From positions 78,923 through 142,922 of the forward strand of contig NZ_JACYMO010000007.1 of the NCBI RefSeq assembly GCF_014838825.1: a stretch of DNA of 64,000 bases, given 5' to 3'. The stretch is from Erwinia persicina (lineage in GTDB: Bacteria; Pseudomonadota; Gammaproteobacteria; Enterobacterales; Enterobacteriaceae). The number at the start of each line of letters is the position of its first letter. Within the stretch, counting starts at the first letter, position 1. Below, piece after piece: positions 7,173 through 15,852 of the stretch. Position numbers and translations under genes: made by a program. A model generated the notes under the pieces. That model searched no databases, was not told where the DNA came from, and saw only the letters and a list, made by a program, of their open reading frames with translations.

Positions 7173-8186
7173 ATGAAAGCATGGTTACTGAAAGATTTTG
7201 GCCTTAACAACCTCAGGCTTGAAGACGTCCCTGTTCCGACGCCGGGTCCGGGTGAACTGCTGGTGAAGGTGGGCGCAGTGTCACTAAACTTTCGTGATAA
7301 AGCCATCGTGGAGGGGTTCTACGAGCCCCACAGGGTGCCTGAATCGCTGATACCTGTTTCTGACGCCGCCGGTACGGTCGTATCAACCGGGGAAGGTGTT
7401 ACCCGCTTCGGCATCGGCGATCGCGTTAACTCCCATCTCTACTCACGCTGGCTTGACGGCGAACCCGCTGCGGATGAGCCCGACTGGTGTGTGGGTATGC
7501 CGCTGCCCGGCGGCCTTGCTGAATATATGATTATTCATGAAGACAGTGCGGTGCAGGCCCCGGAGAATATGACGGATGAGCAAGCCTCAACGCTGCCGAT
7601 CGCCGCACTGACCGCCTGGTATTCGCTGATGGAGGTGGGAAATCTGCAGCCGGGTCAGACCGTGCTGGTCCAGGGGACGGGCGGCGTATCGGTGTTTGCC
7701 GCGCAAATCGCCCATGCTTACGGCGCACGAGTGATCGCTACCTCCAGCAACGATGAAAATCTTGCCCGCATCAAAGCGCTGGGCGCTGATGAAGGCATCA
7801 ACTATAAAACTCATCCCGACTGGGAAAAGAAAGTCCTCGAACTGACCGGCGGTAAAGGGGCGGATATCACTGTGGAGGTGGCTGGCGGTAACGGGATCAA
7901 CCAGTCCGTCCAGGCGACAAAGGTTGCCGGTACGGTGGCCCAGGTCGGGTTCCTGACGGGCCAGACTGCACAGCTGGATCTGATGTCGGTGATTTTCCGT
8001 CAGACCACTCTGCGGGGCATTGCCGTGGCGCCGCGCGCCGCATTTGACCGTATGAATCCATTCCTGAATCAGCACAATATCGCCCCGGTGATTGAAAAGG
8101 TGTATCCCTTCAGCGAGGCAATTGAAGCATTTGAACATCTGTCGCGTGGCGCATTCGGTAAGATTGTGATCAAAATCGCCGGGTAA
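7173..8186 (+). CDS. MDR-superfamily NAD(P)-dependent alcohol dehydrogenase/quinone reductase
   Basis: 337 residues. GroES-like N-terminal domain (about 1-150) and Rossmann domain with VLVQGTGGVSVFAAQIA (about 164-180). The usual catalytic zinc Cys after NFRD is absent (SLNFRDKAIV), and there is no four-Cys structural zinc loop. It therefore fits the zinc-independent quinone-oxidoreductase branch, which reduces enones or quinones with NAD(P)H. RBS AGGAAG (7159-7164). Probably controlled by the divergent LysR gene. It converges on umuC with 16 bases between stops. Confidence 0.85.
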   Translation: MKAWLLKDFGLNNLRLEDVPVPTPGPGELLVKVGAVSLNFRDKAIVEGFYEPHRVPESLIPVSDAAGTVVSTGEGVTRFGIGDRVNSHLYSRWLDGEPAADEPDWCVGMPLPGGLAEYMIIHEDSAVQAPENMTDEQASTLPIAALTAWYSLMEVGNLQPGQTVLVQGTGGVSVFAAQIAHAYGARVIATSSNDENLARIKALGADEGINYKTHPDWEKKVLELTGGKGADITVEVAGGNGINQSVQATKVAGTVAQVGFLTGQTAQLDLMSVIFRQTTLRGIAVAPRAAFDRMNPFLNQHNIAPVIEKVYPFSEAIEAFEHLSRGAFGKIVIKIAG

Positions 8187-8202
8187 CGTCAGCGGAGTAT
8201 GC

Positions 8203-9465
8203 TCATTTTGCTACCGGCAGGTCTGCATATCGGGTCGTATAAGCGGGCGACAGCATCTCCCGCTTCATTGCCCAGGCTTTCTCTATCCCCTGCCCGGCAA
8301 ACCACACTTTACCTTTACCTGACTGATTCAGCCCGTCAATCACCCCCATCAGCGCTTCGCTGTTGAGGGGAGACGGGGGCGCGTCAAACAGGTTCATCTG
8401 CGCCACCCCCTGCGAGAAAAAGTCCCCCAGCATCACCCCCGCTTTCATATAACGATGCCCCTCAACCCAAATCCGGTCGAGCGCCTCCGTTGCCACGCGA
8501 AGGATGTCCCGCGTGTCGTTCGAGGGCGTCAGCAGCGTGCCAGCGGCCTGATTACCGTAGAACACTTCCCCTTCCGCATGGGGACTGGTGCGCAGAAAAA
8601 CGCTGATAAACCGACAGTACTGGCCATCTTCCCGCAGCTTTGCGGCCGCACGTTCGGCATAGGCGCACACCGCCTGCCGCATCTCGTCGTATTCCGTGAT
8701 GCGTGAGCCAAACGATCGTGAACACATGATTTGCTGCCTGGCGGGCGTCAGATCTTCCAGCGTCAGACACGGCTCACCGCGCAGTTCACGCACGGTTCGC
8801 TCCAGTACCACGTTGAAATGCTTGCGAATGGTGCTGGTACTTTGCTCCGACAAATCTTTCGCCGTGAAGATGCCCAGCGTATTCAGCTTCTTGCTGATGC
8901 GCCGCCCCACGCCCCACACATCTTCGACCGCGACTAACCCCATCAGCTTCCGCTGGCGCTCAACATCCGACAGGTCCAGCACCCCGCCGGTTTTCGTCCA
9001 TTTTTTGGCCGCATGGTTGGCCAGCTTGGCTAAGGTCTTGGTGGGCGCAATGCCCACCCCCACCGTCAGATGCGTATCCCGCCTCACCCTCTCCCGGATT
9101 TCCCGCCCGAACTCGTCAAGGATCCGGCAATGACGGACGCCCGTCAGATCCATAAAGGCCTCATCGATGGAGTAGATTTCGATAGCGGGTGCCATCTGCT
9201 CAAGGGTGGTCATCACCCGGTGGCTCATGTCGGCATACAGCGCATAGTTAGAGCTGAAGACGTGGATGTTATGCTGTTTTATCTGGTCTTTAAGCTTGAA
9301 ATAGGGAGCGCCCATCGGGATGTTTAACTTTTTGACTTCGGCACTGCGCGCAATGATGCAGCCGTCGTTATTACTCAGTACCACCACCGCTTTGCCACGC
9401 AGATCGGGCCGGAATACGGTTTCGCAGCTGGCGTAGAACGAATTGACATCCACCAGGGCAAACAT
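8203..9465 (-). CDS. umuC: DNA polymerase V catalytic subunit UmuC
   Basis: Y-family translesion DNA polymerase, 420 residues (E. coli 422). Palm catalytic acidic residues are in [15 protein letters not shown] (Asp6) and EIYSIDEAFMDL (Asp101, Glu102). The helix-hairpin-helix region and little-finger domain follow. Works with two UmuD' subunits, RecA and the beta clamp in SOS mutagenesis. Its ATG overlaps the umuD stop in TAATG, so the two are translationally coupled and share the LexA-controlled promoter upstream of umuD. Confidence 0.97.
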   Translation of the reverse strand: MFALVDVNSFYASCETVFRPDLRGKAVVVLSNNDGCIIARSAEVKKLNIPMGAPYFKLKDQIKQHNIHVFSSNYALYADMSHRVMTTLEQMAPAIEIYSIDEAFMDLTGVRHCRILDEFGREIRERVRRDTHLTVGVGIAPTKTLAKLANHAAKKWTKTGGVLDLSDVERQRKLMGLVAVEDVWGVGRRISKKLNTLGIFTAKDLSEQSTSTIRKHFNVVLERTVRELRGEPCLTLEDLTPARQQIMCSRSFGSRITEYDEMRQAVCAYAERAAAKLREDGQYCRFISVFLRTSPHAEGEVFYGNQAAGTLLTPSNDTRDILRVATEALDRIWVEGHRYMKAGVMLGDFFSQGVAQMNLFDAPPSPLNSEALMGVIDGLNQSGKGKVWFAGQGIEKAWAMKREMLSPAYTTRYADLPVAK

Positions 9466-9887
9466 TAGCGGTGCATCGTCTTAATGACGTGTTTCACCAC
9501 GCCAAAGATCTCAAACTGATCGGGGTCGGTAATGGGAATAAGGGAATAGGCGGGGTTCATGGGCCTGAGGGACAGAGAAGGAGTGGTGATCAGCTGCTTG
9601 ACGGTGAACTCGCCCGATAAGGCAGCGACAATGATGTCTCCATGCACGGCATTTAGTGCGCTGTCAACGACCAGCATATCGCCATCGTTTATCCCCGCGC
9701 CGATCATTGAGTCCCCGCTGACCCGGATGAAATAGGTTGAACTTGGGTGAGCGACAAGCAGATGGTTCAGATCCAGACGCTGCTCAACATAATCCTGGGC
9801 CGGGGAAGGAAATCCACACGGCACGCGATCAATAAACAGGGGTAACGCGACAATCGCGTGAATATCGGCAGGCTTAAAAAACATCAT
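9465..9887 (-). CDS. umuD: Pol V accessory protein / LexA-like protease UmuD
   Basis: 140 residues (E. coli 139). Cleavage site Cys24-Gly25 in [13 protein letters not shown], nucleophile Ser60 in [10 protein letters not shown], general base Lys97 in EFTVKQL, all at the positions known in E. coli UmuD. RecA-stimulated self-cleavage gives UmuD', the active partner of UmuC. First gene of the umuDC operon, directly below a perfect LexA box. Either of two adjacent ATGs may be used. Confidence 0.97.
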   Translation of the reverse strand: MMFFKPADIHAIVALPLFIDRVPCGFPSPAQDYVEQRLDLNHLLVAHPSSTYFIRVSGDSMIGAGINDGDMLVVDSALNAVHGDIIVAALSGEFTVKQLITTPSLSLRPMNPAYSLIPITDPDQFEIFGVVKHVIKTMHR

Positions 9888-9905
9888 GACTGTCTTCTCA
9901 TTATT

Positions 9906-9925
9906 TACTGTATTTATATACAGTA
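9906..9925 (-). promoter_or_regulatory. LexA box of umuDC
   Basis: TACTGTATTTATATACAGTA matches the LexA consensus at 19 of 20 bases, with a perfect CTGT-N8-ACAG core at 9908-9923. It ends 19 bases upstream of the umuD start, as expected for tight SOS repression. Confidence 0.93.
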
Positions 9926-10156
9926 TTATTGATCAGCCCACGCAATCAAGTTGATTTATGGAAATTTTGGTAAAGCCGTTGGTGGAAAAGAAGTTTTAGT
10001 TGGCAGGCGTGAAATGCCATGAAGTCATCAACGGAGGGTTGCCACAAGTCCCGGGGCCTGGAACTGATGTCCGCCAGGCGGCAGGGGTGGACGTTCAAGG
10101 CATTAACAAAACCCTGACTCATATGGGATATTTTTATCAGAAGGGGAACAGATAAT

Positions 10157-10555
10157 TCAGAAGAACGTCATTCCTTCATAGGGTTGGGTAAGACAAGCAT
10201 TTAAACGGCTCTTAAGATCGCCATCATGGATCTCAAGCCGGTGGCCATCGGGGTCTAAAAAGTAGACAGATTTGCCCTCACTCTTGTTAGTTTTCCATTC
10301 CTTAATACCCGATGATCTCAAGCGCTCCACGAACACATCAAATTCTTCAGTGGGAATACTGAAAGCATAGTGTGTGTAATCATCACCAATGGATACGGTA
10401 TCTATCGAAAGACATAGCCAGAGTTCACCCAGCGAAAGGTAGGCACCATTATCCCATTTAGCTTTAGGGGTGAACCCAAGAGTTTCAGCATAAAAATTCA
10501 GGCTCTTTGCCACGTTACTGACTGCAAGGGTGATGTGGTTTAGTCCGGTCAGCAT
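10157..10555 (-). CDS. FosA-family fosfomycin glutathione transferase
   Basis: 132 residues, VOC fold. Metal ligands His7 ([10 protein letters not shown]), His62 (DYTHYAFS) and Glu108 (HRLEIH) are present, as are Thr9, the K88/S92/S96/Y98 potassium-loop residues ([13 protein letters not shown]) and Arg117. All are known to be needed for Mn- and K-dependent addition of glutathione to fosfomycin. It is slightly shorter than plasmid FosA and diverged, with more AT-rich codons than its neighbours, suggesting transfer. Resistance activity is probable but not certain: other FosX/VOC chemistry is possible. Confidence 0.85.
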   Translation of the reverse strand: MLTGLNHITLAVSNVAKSLNFYAETLGFTPKAKWDNGAYLSLGELWLCLSIDTVSIGDDYTHYAFSIPTEEFDVFVERLRSSGIKEWKTNKSEGKSVYFLDPDGHRLEIHDGDLKSRLNACLTQPYEGMTFF

Positions 10556-10837
10556 GTTGCACTCTCTAAGAGGATGGGCAGGTATGTAATTTATAATTTT
10601 TTAATGCCTTTGAACATAAAGTCACTAAGACGTCTGCAACAGAAGGGGGAAACCCGTCAACAGTACGCGGAACAAGGTCCGGTTTCCGCTGACCGGTCCG
10701 CAGTCCTTCCAACGCCTCTCCCTGCCGTTTGCGTAGCGGCCTGGTCATCCGCGGTCGGTGTCGCTTAGCTATTTTGACGCATCTTCATGTCCTCTTCTGT
10801 GCAGCCTGCAGGGATTGCAGGCTGCGGTGGTCAACTA

Positions 10838-11224
10838 TCAGGGTGCAGTGTGGGTGTGATAAATCTTGCTGACCACAGCCCAGCGGCCGTTGACCTTCAG
10901 CAGGTTGAAAAAGTCGGTAAAACGAAAGCCCGAAATGTCATCGGTATCGATGCGGGCGCTGGCGGCCGTCCCGACGATGTCTACACGCACAATAGCAGCC
11001 TTCGCTTCGGGAGAAGGACGGAAGGCGCTGTCGATCGTATCAAACAGCCCCTGGATCGGGCCGCCGCTGAGATTGCCGTCGCCGTCAATGCCAAAAATGG
11101 TGGCTTGTTCACTGAATGCGGGCTTCATCAGCTCACTTTTCGCCTGCTTACCCCCCTCGTTGTACTGGTTCAGCACGTTCACAATGTCGTTGTAGTCCTG
11201 CACATAAGTCGTGTCATTCATCAT
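10838..11224 (-). CDS. NTF2-like (SnoaL/lumazine-binding-type) protein
   Basis: 128 residues from ATG 11224 (GGAG seven bases upstream). Pattern YNDIVNVLNQYNEGGKQAKSELMKPAFSEQATIFGIDGDGNLSGGPIQGLFDTI then SARIDTDDISGFRFTDFFNLLKVNGRWAVVSKIYH is that of the Lumazine_bd_2/NTF2-like superfamily. These are small cone-shaped proteins that are often enzymes or binding proteins of unknown substrate. Divergent from a TetR regulator gene with two operator-like repeats between, so probably that regulator's target. Confidence 0.8.
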   Translation of the reverse strand: MMNDTTYVQDYNDIVNVLNQYNEGGKQAKSELMKPAFSEQATIFGIDGDGNLSGGPIQGLFDTIDSAFRPSPEAKAAIVRVDIVGTAASARIDTDDISGFRFTDFFNLLKVNGRWAVVSKIYHTHTAP

Positions 11225-11418
11225 TTTTTGTCTCCATTTCAGTAAACCGGGCATCCGTTCAGATACCCCTCTTTCGTCTGATACTCATTGGCGTGGGGCC
11301 GAAAAAAGCAGTGAGCCTGCGAGAAAAACCGCAAACAAGACCCCCGTACCCCCCACCAGCATCTGCAGATAAAATTCAGGGATGAGATAAGGCCTGCCGT
11401 ATTGTTACCTGAATTTTT

Positions 11419-11460
11419 TAGTGACCACTATGTAATGTTATTATTGTATAGTGATCGCTA
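11419..11460. promoter_or_regulatory. Tandem operator-like palindromes
   Basis: TAGTGACCACTATGTAA (from 11419) and TAGTGATCGCTATGTAA (from 11449) are near-identical 17-mers, each with a palindromic TAGTG..N2..CACTA-type core. They are exactly 30 bases apart, i.e. on the same helix face. They lie between the NTF2-like gene and the TetR gene and overlap the expected promoter, so are the likely TetR operator. Confidence 0.65.
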
Positions 11461-11494
11461 TGTAAAGTGTCAAGCAATGATTGGAAACCTCGTT

Positions 11495-12154
11495 ATGAAA
11501 ACTCATGATCGGCCTGAAGCCAGGGAAAAGCCCAAAGGCCGGCCGCGCAGTTTTGACCGTGATAAGGCACTGCTGAAGGCGCTGCACCTTTTCTGGCGCA
11601 AAGGTTTTGAGCCGGCATCGGTTGCCGAGCTTTGCGCCGCAATGGAGATCAACCCGCCCAGCCTCTATTCCGCCTTCGGCAATAAGGCCAGGCTGTTTCT
11701 GGAAGCCGTGAATTACTACGAGCGGGTTTACTGGCAGGCCACCTGGGCGCGGCTTGAAGAGGCGCAGGACATCGTGGGGGCAATTGACCGCTTCTTCAGT
11801 GAAGCAGCAGACATCCTGCTTTCTCCCTCAGCACCGTGCGGCTGTATGGTGGTACTGGCGGCGATCAATGTCTCCGCCGAGTCGGATGATGTGGTCAGGG
11901 CAGTCAGCCTTCTCAGGCAGGAGGGAAAAGATCTGTTTGAACAACGGCTGGCCAGAGCAGTGCAGGAAAAGCAGCTGCCTGAGGAAACCCAGACCGCCGC
12001 GCTGGCGACTGTTCTCAACACCCTGCTGGAGGGCATGTCGATTGAGGCAAAAGACGGTGCCACACCTCAGAGTCTGAGGTTGATCGGCCAGCATGCCGTC
12101 AGGCTGCTGCAGCCGTTCAGTCCTGATCGCACAAAATGCGACAACCAAAACTAG
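11495..12154 (+). CDS. TetR-family transcriptional regulator
   Basis: 219 residues from ATG 11495, selected because the preceding 31 codons overlap the operator repeats and the conserved region begins at GRPRSFDRDKALLKALHLFWRKGFEPASVAELCAAMEINPPSLYSAFGNKARLF (HTH, about residues 13-65). The C-terminal domain resembles the TetR group that regulates NTF2-like or oxidoreductase genes. Ligand unknown. Followed 32 bases later by nemR in the same direction. Confidence 0.88.
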   Translation: MKTHDRPEAREKPKGRPRSFDRDKALLKALHLFWRKGFEPASVAELCAAMEINPPSLYSAFGNKARLFLEAVNYYERVYWQATWARLEEAQDIVGAIDRFFSEAADILLSPSAPCGCMVVLAAINVSAESDDVVRAVSLLRQEGKDLFEQRLARAVQEKQLPEETQTAALATVLNTLLEGMSIEAKDGATPQSLRLIGQHAVRLLQPFSPDRTKCDNQN

Positions 12155-12165
12155 ACGACCGGTCA
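12149..12165. promoter_or_regulatory. NemR operator upstream of nemR
   Basis: AACTAGACGACCGGTCA, repeated exactly before nemA at 12791-12807. It resembles the TAGAC..CGGTC palindrome bound by NemR in E. coli and lies between the TetR stop and nemR start. Confidence 0.75.
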
Positions 12166-12186
12166 GTTTTTAAATAGAGTACAGGC

Positions 12187-12771
12187 ATGATAAAAAAACA
12201 CGCGACAGATATGCGCCAGCACATCATTGATGTGGCACGGGCGATTATGACGCACAAAGGCTACAGCGCCGTCGGGCTTTCCGAAATAGTCCAGGCGGCC
12301 GGTATTCCCAAGGGCTCTTTTTACTACTACTTCAGATCCAAGGAAGAGTTTGCAGAAGCGCTGCTCGAGCACTACTTCAGCCACTATCTGCAGGAGGTAG
12401 GCAACCAGCTGAACGGTACCGGAACGGCGAGAGAACGGCTGTTGCGCTACTTCACCTTCTGGAAGACCACTCAGGGCGCAGACCTGCCGGAAAGCAAATG
12501 CCTGGTGGTCAAGCTCGGGGCGGAAGTCTGCGATCGGTACGACAGCATGCGAAACGTGCTGGCGACCGGCACGCAGGCGATCATACAAAAAATCGCGGAC
12601 TGTATACGGCTGGGGCAGGAAGACGGCTCACTGCCTGCGGTGAGCAATGCCGGTGAGCTGGCTGAAGAACTTTATCAGCTGTGGCTTGGTGCCTCCCTGA
12701 TGGCGAAAATCCATGATCCGGACAGTGCCTTTGGCAAAGCAATGAATGCAACAACACGGCTGCTCGGGTAG
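12187..12771 (+). CDS. nemR: NemR-type redox-sensing TetR repressor
   Basis: 194 residues. HTH about 10-55 (IIDVARAIMTHKGYSAVGLSEIVQAAGIPKGSFYYYFRSKEEF). The conserved ESKCLVVKLGAEVCD carries Cys105, equivalent to the E. coli NemR Cys106 that senses electrophiles and hypochlorous acid. Next gene is nemA, and both are preceded by the same 17-base operator, so the protein most likely represses both until modified by reactive electrophiles such as quinones or methylglyoxal. Strength of assignment rests on sequence, the Cys and context. Confidence 0.85.
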   Translation: MIKKHATDMRQHIIDVARAIMTHKGYSAVGLSEIVQAAGIPKGSFYYYFRSKEEFAEALLEHYFSHYLQEVGNQLNGTGTARERLLRYFTFWKTTQGADLPESKCLVVKLGAEVCDRYDSMRNVLATGTQAIIQKIADCIRLGQEDGSLPAVSNAGELAEELYQLWLGASLMAKIHDPDSAFGKAMNATTRLLG

Positions 12772-12783
12772 CCGTTTTTTTTT
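12757..12783 (+). terminator. Terminator overlapping the end of nemR
   Basis: CGGCT/AGCCG stem spanning the stop codon followed by nine T residues. Implies nemA is transcribed mainly from its own operator-bearing promoter. Confidence 0.8.
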
Positions 12784-12790
12784 ACCTAAT

Positions 12791-12807
12791 AACTAGACGA
12801 CCGGTCA
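12791..12807. promoter_or_regulatory. NemR operator upstream of nemA
   Basis: AACTAGACGACCGGTCA, an exact copy of the site before nemR, 17 bases before the nemA ATG. Confidence 0.78.
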
Positions 12808-12824
12808 ACTAATTAGAGGTTTAC

Positions 12825-13928
12825 ATGACTGACAACACTATTCGTACCGATTTATTTTCACCCGTCACGATGGGCAGTCTTCAGCTGGCTAACCGCATTG
12901 TGATGGCGCCCGTTACCCGCAGCCGTTACGGTGAGGATGGCGTGCCTGACGAACTGCATGCGACCTACTATGCGCAGCGCGCCGGCGCGGGTCTGATTAT
13001 TTCAGAAGCGACCAATATCTCGGCTCAGGGCCGCGGCTATGCCGCCACGCCCGGGATCTGGAATGAAGAGCAGGTCACCGGATGGAAAAAAGTGACTGAC
13101 GCAGTCCACGCTCAGGGCGGAAAAATAGTGTGCCAGCTGTGGCACGTTGGCCGTTTTTCAAGCGTGGAACTGCAGCCTGACGGTGCGCGCCCGGTTGCCC
13201 CGTCTGCCATCAAAGCAGAGGGCCAGACCTACACCGTGAACGGCTTTGTTCCGGTTTCCACGCCGCGCGCGCTCGAAACAGATGAAATTCCCGGGATCAT
13301 TGAGCAGTACAAACACGCGGCAGAAAACGCCCTGCACGCCGGATTTGACGGCGTTGAAGTACACTCAGCCAACAGTTACCTGCTCGATCAGTTCCTGCGC
13401 GATTCCACTAACCACCGCACCGATGCCTGGGGCGGTTCTATTGAAAACCGGGCCCGCCTGACGCTGGAAGTCACTGAAGCGATCGCCAGCATCTGGGGCA
13501 ATGAACGTGTTGGCATCCGCCTGTCACCGGTGACCCCTGACGCGGGTAATACCCCGCCGGACAGCAACGTCATGGCGATGTATGGTTATCTGATCCAGCA
13601 GCTGAATCGCTTTAATCTGGCGTATCTGCACTTCGTTGAGGGGGCAACGGCCACCTCGCGCGACGTGCCTGCCGATGTAGATATGGATGCGCTGAGCGCG
13701 CAGTTCACAGGTCCGTTTATCGGCAACAACAACTATGACCTTGAGATGGCCATCAGCCGCCGGAACGCGGGGATTATTGATGCCGTCGCCTTTGGCCGCC
13801 TGTTTATTTCCAACCCGGATCTGGTGAAGCGCCTGCGTTACGGTGCCGCACTGACCCTTGCGCCAAAAGAAACGTATTACGGCGGCGGGGCTCAGGGCTA
13901 CACCGACTGGCCGCAAGGTAATTACTGA
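12825..13928 (+). CDS. nemA: N-ethylmaleimide reductase / Old Yellow Enzyme family flavoprotein
   Basis: 367 residues, FMN-dependent TIM-barrel ene-reductase. RIVMAPVTRSRY at the N-terminus (FMN contact), VCQLWHVGR, active-site pair His-Ser-Ala-Asn in VEVHSANSYLLDQFL, NHRTDAWGGSIENRARL, and the C-terminal phosphate-binding AVAFGRLFISNPDLVKRL then TYYGGGAQGYTDWP are all OYE hallmarks. Reduces activated alkenes, quinones and nitro compounds with NAD(P)H. Forms a detoxification unit with nemR upstream and a matching operator. A GC hairpin follows the stop. Confidence 0.9.
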   Translation: MTDNTIRTDLFSPVTMGSLQLANRIVMAPVTRSRYGEDGVPDELHATYYAQRAGAGLIISEATNISAQGRGYAATPGIWNEEQVTGWKKVTDAVHAQGGKIVCQLWHVGRFSSVELQPDGARPVAPSAIKAEGQTYTVNGFVPVSTPRALETDEIPGIIEQYKHAAENALHAGFDGVEVHSANSYLLDQFLRDSTNHRTDAWGGSIENRARLTLEVTEAIASIWGNERVGIRLSPVTPDAGNTPPDSNVMAMYGYLIQQLNRFNLAYLHFVEGATATSRDVPADVDMDALSAQFTGPFIGNNNYDLEMAISRRNAGIIDAVAFGRLFISNPDLVKRLRYGAALTLAPKETYYGGGAQGYTDWPQGNY

Positions 13929-13938
13929 TAATCAAAAC

Positions 13939-13958
13939 CGGCGGGGCTCCTCCCGCCG
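13939..13958 (+). terminator. Hairpin after nemA
   Basis: CGGCGGG/CCCGCCG stem, six-base loop, 11 bases after the stop. No T run follows, so termination efficiency is uncertain. Confidence 0.5.
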
Positions 13959-13976
13959 TCTGCACCGGCATTACGG

Positions 13977-14286
13977 GTAACAAGCCATTTCGTCGCCTTT
14001 ACCTTTGTGCGCCCGCTCCTGATCTCAGTGTCAGAATTTGATACACAGGGGATAGGTGCCCTCCTGTTCGCCTACGGTATCGCTGGCGTTGCAGGTCACT
14101 TTCACCGCAGCACGCTATACGATATTCACCCTGATAGTGATGGCGGCAGGGCTGATGTTAACGCCGTTACTGTTTATTACCGCCGGGCAATTGGTCACGG
14201 GGGGAAGTGATGTGCTCATCTTCTGGGGGCTGGCGGCAGCCACGTTAATTTTGGCCGTGGCTGCTGGCCTGAATCAGCAGCGCAAC
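13977..14286 (+). pseudogene. Decayed partial copy of the MFS gene at 20572-21753
   Basis: From GTAACAAGCCATTTCG onward this stretch is nearly identical to 21244-21740 of the intact MFS gene. It lacks 11 bases within the GGTAACTTTC...ATCACCGCAG stretch (frameshift) and 186 bases between two copies of GGGCTGGC (21505-21512 and 21691-21698 in the intact copy, fused to one at 14227-14234 here). Neither the 5' half nor a start is present. It is therefore a non-functional duplicate about 7.3 kb from its parent, in direct orientation. Confidence 0.92.
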
Positions 14287-15107
14287 CATTCGCCGAAGTG
14301 AAGGCGCACAGCGTCCCTGTCATAGCGATCTTCCCCACGCCATGCAGCGGCCGCCGCCGACCAGTCGCTCTTGCCGTGAACCGGGCGGTCGAATGATGCG
14401 GGCCTGAGCACGTCCAGGCTGGCCAGGATATTGATGATGGTACGTCGCTCGTTCTTTGACGATTTAACGGCGGCCGCCAGTCGCTTTTCGAGCGTACCGG
14501 CATGATCGCCCGGCTGGCTTGATGCGATCGTCGAGAGGATGCGCTCAAGGATCACGATGTCCTCATCCGTCGGGTCGGGAATGTCGGCAGCGTCCAGCGC
14601 CTGCAGATCGAACCATGTGTAGATCAGTTGGCCGTGACGGACACCGCCCCACTTCAGTCGTTCGAAATTGAGGATGTTGAGGTCCTCATTCCTGTACCGT
14701 TCAGCACCAATCGTCAGCCCGGGGACGACGTCCCGGCACACGGAGCATGTATGGCTCGTGTTGCATATGGCACCGTCCGGGCTAAAACTTTGCCCGCTGA
14801 CCACCGGCGTGTATTGATGTGGGCTCATTTGACGGGCGAGATGGTATGAGGCGACGCCTGACCGCCAGTCGAGTCTTTTTGTGGACAGGCTGGACAGAAA
14901 AGCGTGCGACGCTTTGGTGGGCGGCATCCGTTTCACTATTGCCAGAATTGTTTGCAGACAATCGTCGTGGGTCACGTTGACCGGATCGAACATCACTCCC
15001 CGGGCCCTGGCATAAACAAAGTCTTCGGGATCGGTCTTGTATTCAGAGAGCCAGCCGCTGCTGCCCCAATACGTTTTAAAGAGGATGTTCCTGGCTTTCT
15101 TATCCAT
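14274..15107 (-). CDS. Hypothetical protein, 277 aa
   Basis: Start ATG 15107 has GGAAG eight bases upstream; a longer frame lacks this. No family recognised. The protein has a possible zinc pair in HTCSVCRD, is otherwise soluble with no signal peptide or membrane segments, and its C-terminus (about 12 bases) overlaps the opposite-strand MFS remnant. Its high-GC codon use and position beside decayed DNA suggest an accessory gene inserted with it. Confidence 0.65.
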   Translation of the reverse strand: MDKKARNILFKTYWGSSGWLSEYKTDPEDFVYARARGVMFDPVNVTHDDCLQTILAIVKRMPPTKASHAFLSSLSTKRLDWRSGVASYHLARQMSPHQYTPVVSGQSFSPDGAICNTSHTCSVCRDVVPGLTIGAERYRNEDLNILNFERLKWGGVRHGQLIYTWFDLQALDAADIPDPTDEDIVILERILSTIASSQPGDHAGTLEKRLAAAVKSSKNERRTIINILASLDVLRPASFDRPVHGKSDWSAAAAAWRGEDRYDRDAVRLHFGEWLRC

Positions 15108-15215
15108 AATGGCTTCCAAAAAGTGTATCGTCGGGCCTGCACCTGCCCACCAGAGCAAAGGGGGGCTCACCTCAGAGACAAGGGCGGGACACCTGTTTTT
15201 TTAAGTGGGTCAGGT

Positions 15216-15674
15216 TCACAGAACCTCAACCACCTCGAATTCTTCGGTGATCAGCTCCATATCATCAGCAAAATAACCTTCCCGGGTAAAAAATCGCTGA
15301 TGCTCTTTTCGCCAGTATTCGAGGCTTAAATCGCCCTCGCCCTCTTTTCGGGCAAACGCCCCGGTGACATCACAAAAACGCACCAGCCGCATCGAAACCA
15401 ATCGGATAACGCATACCGGTACATCCTGACCATCAAGGATGATGTTATAACTCCCTATCCTCGGGGCGGGTTCTTCCTGCTGATAAGAGGCAAAAGATCC
15501 ACATGAGGCTGTTTTGATCCCTTTTGTAATAAGGGTGGCGAGTTCGTCGGCCAGTTCAGGACTGTCACCCATTTGCCAGCTATTCGCGCCGGGATATTTC
15601 GCCTTTACTTCATCAATCGTATCCATTAAAAGCCTTTTATAATTTAAATCAACACGTTGAACAATATCGGACAT
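15216..15674 (-). CDS. ASCH-domain protein
   Basis: 152 residues. The pattern YPGANSWQMGDSPELADELATLITKGIKTASCGSFASYQQEEP...GSYNIILDGQDVPVCVIRLVSMRLVRFCDVTGAFARKEGEGDLSLEYWRKEHQRFF is the ~150-residue ASCH domain form, a PUA-like beta-barrel that binds or cleaves nucleotides or RNA. Some members act as nucleases or amidohydrolases; substrate here unknown. An alternative start at ATG 15626 (AAGG upstream) would give about 136 residues. Confidence 0.82.
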   Translation of the reverse strand: MSDIVQRVDLNYKRLLMDTIDEVKAKYPGANSWQMGDSPELADELATLITKGIKTASCGSFASYQQEEPAPRIGSYNIILDGQDVPVCVIRLVSMRLVRFCDVTGAFARKEGEGDLSLEYWRKEHQRFFTREGYFADDMELITEEFEVVEVL

Positions 15675-15852
15675 GCCCGAATATTATCAGTAATGCTTTT
15701 ATGTTAATCATAGTTTGCTTCACGATCATAGCTGATATGCGCTCTCTAAACGCAGCTTTGTGCCCGGCGTGGACGTTGTTGACATCGTGCCAGATTGATT
15801 TATGGGGAGAGGTTCACCGAAAGTAATGCCTTCAAGTAAAAAGGATGGTCAG

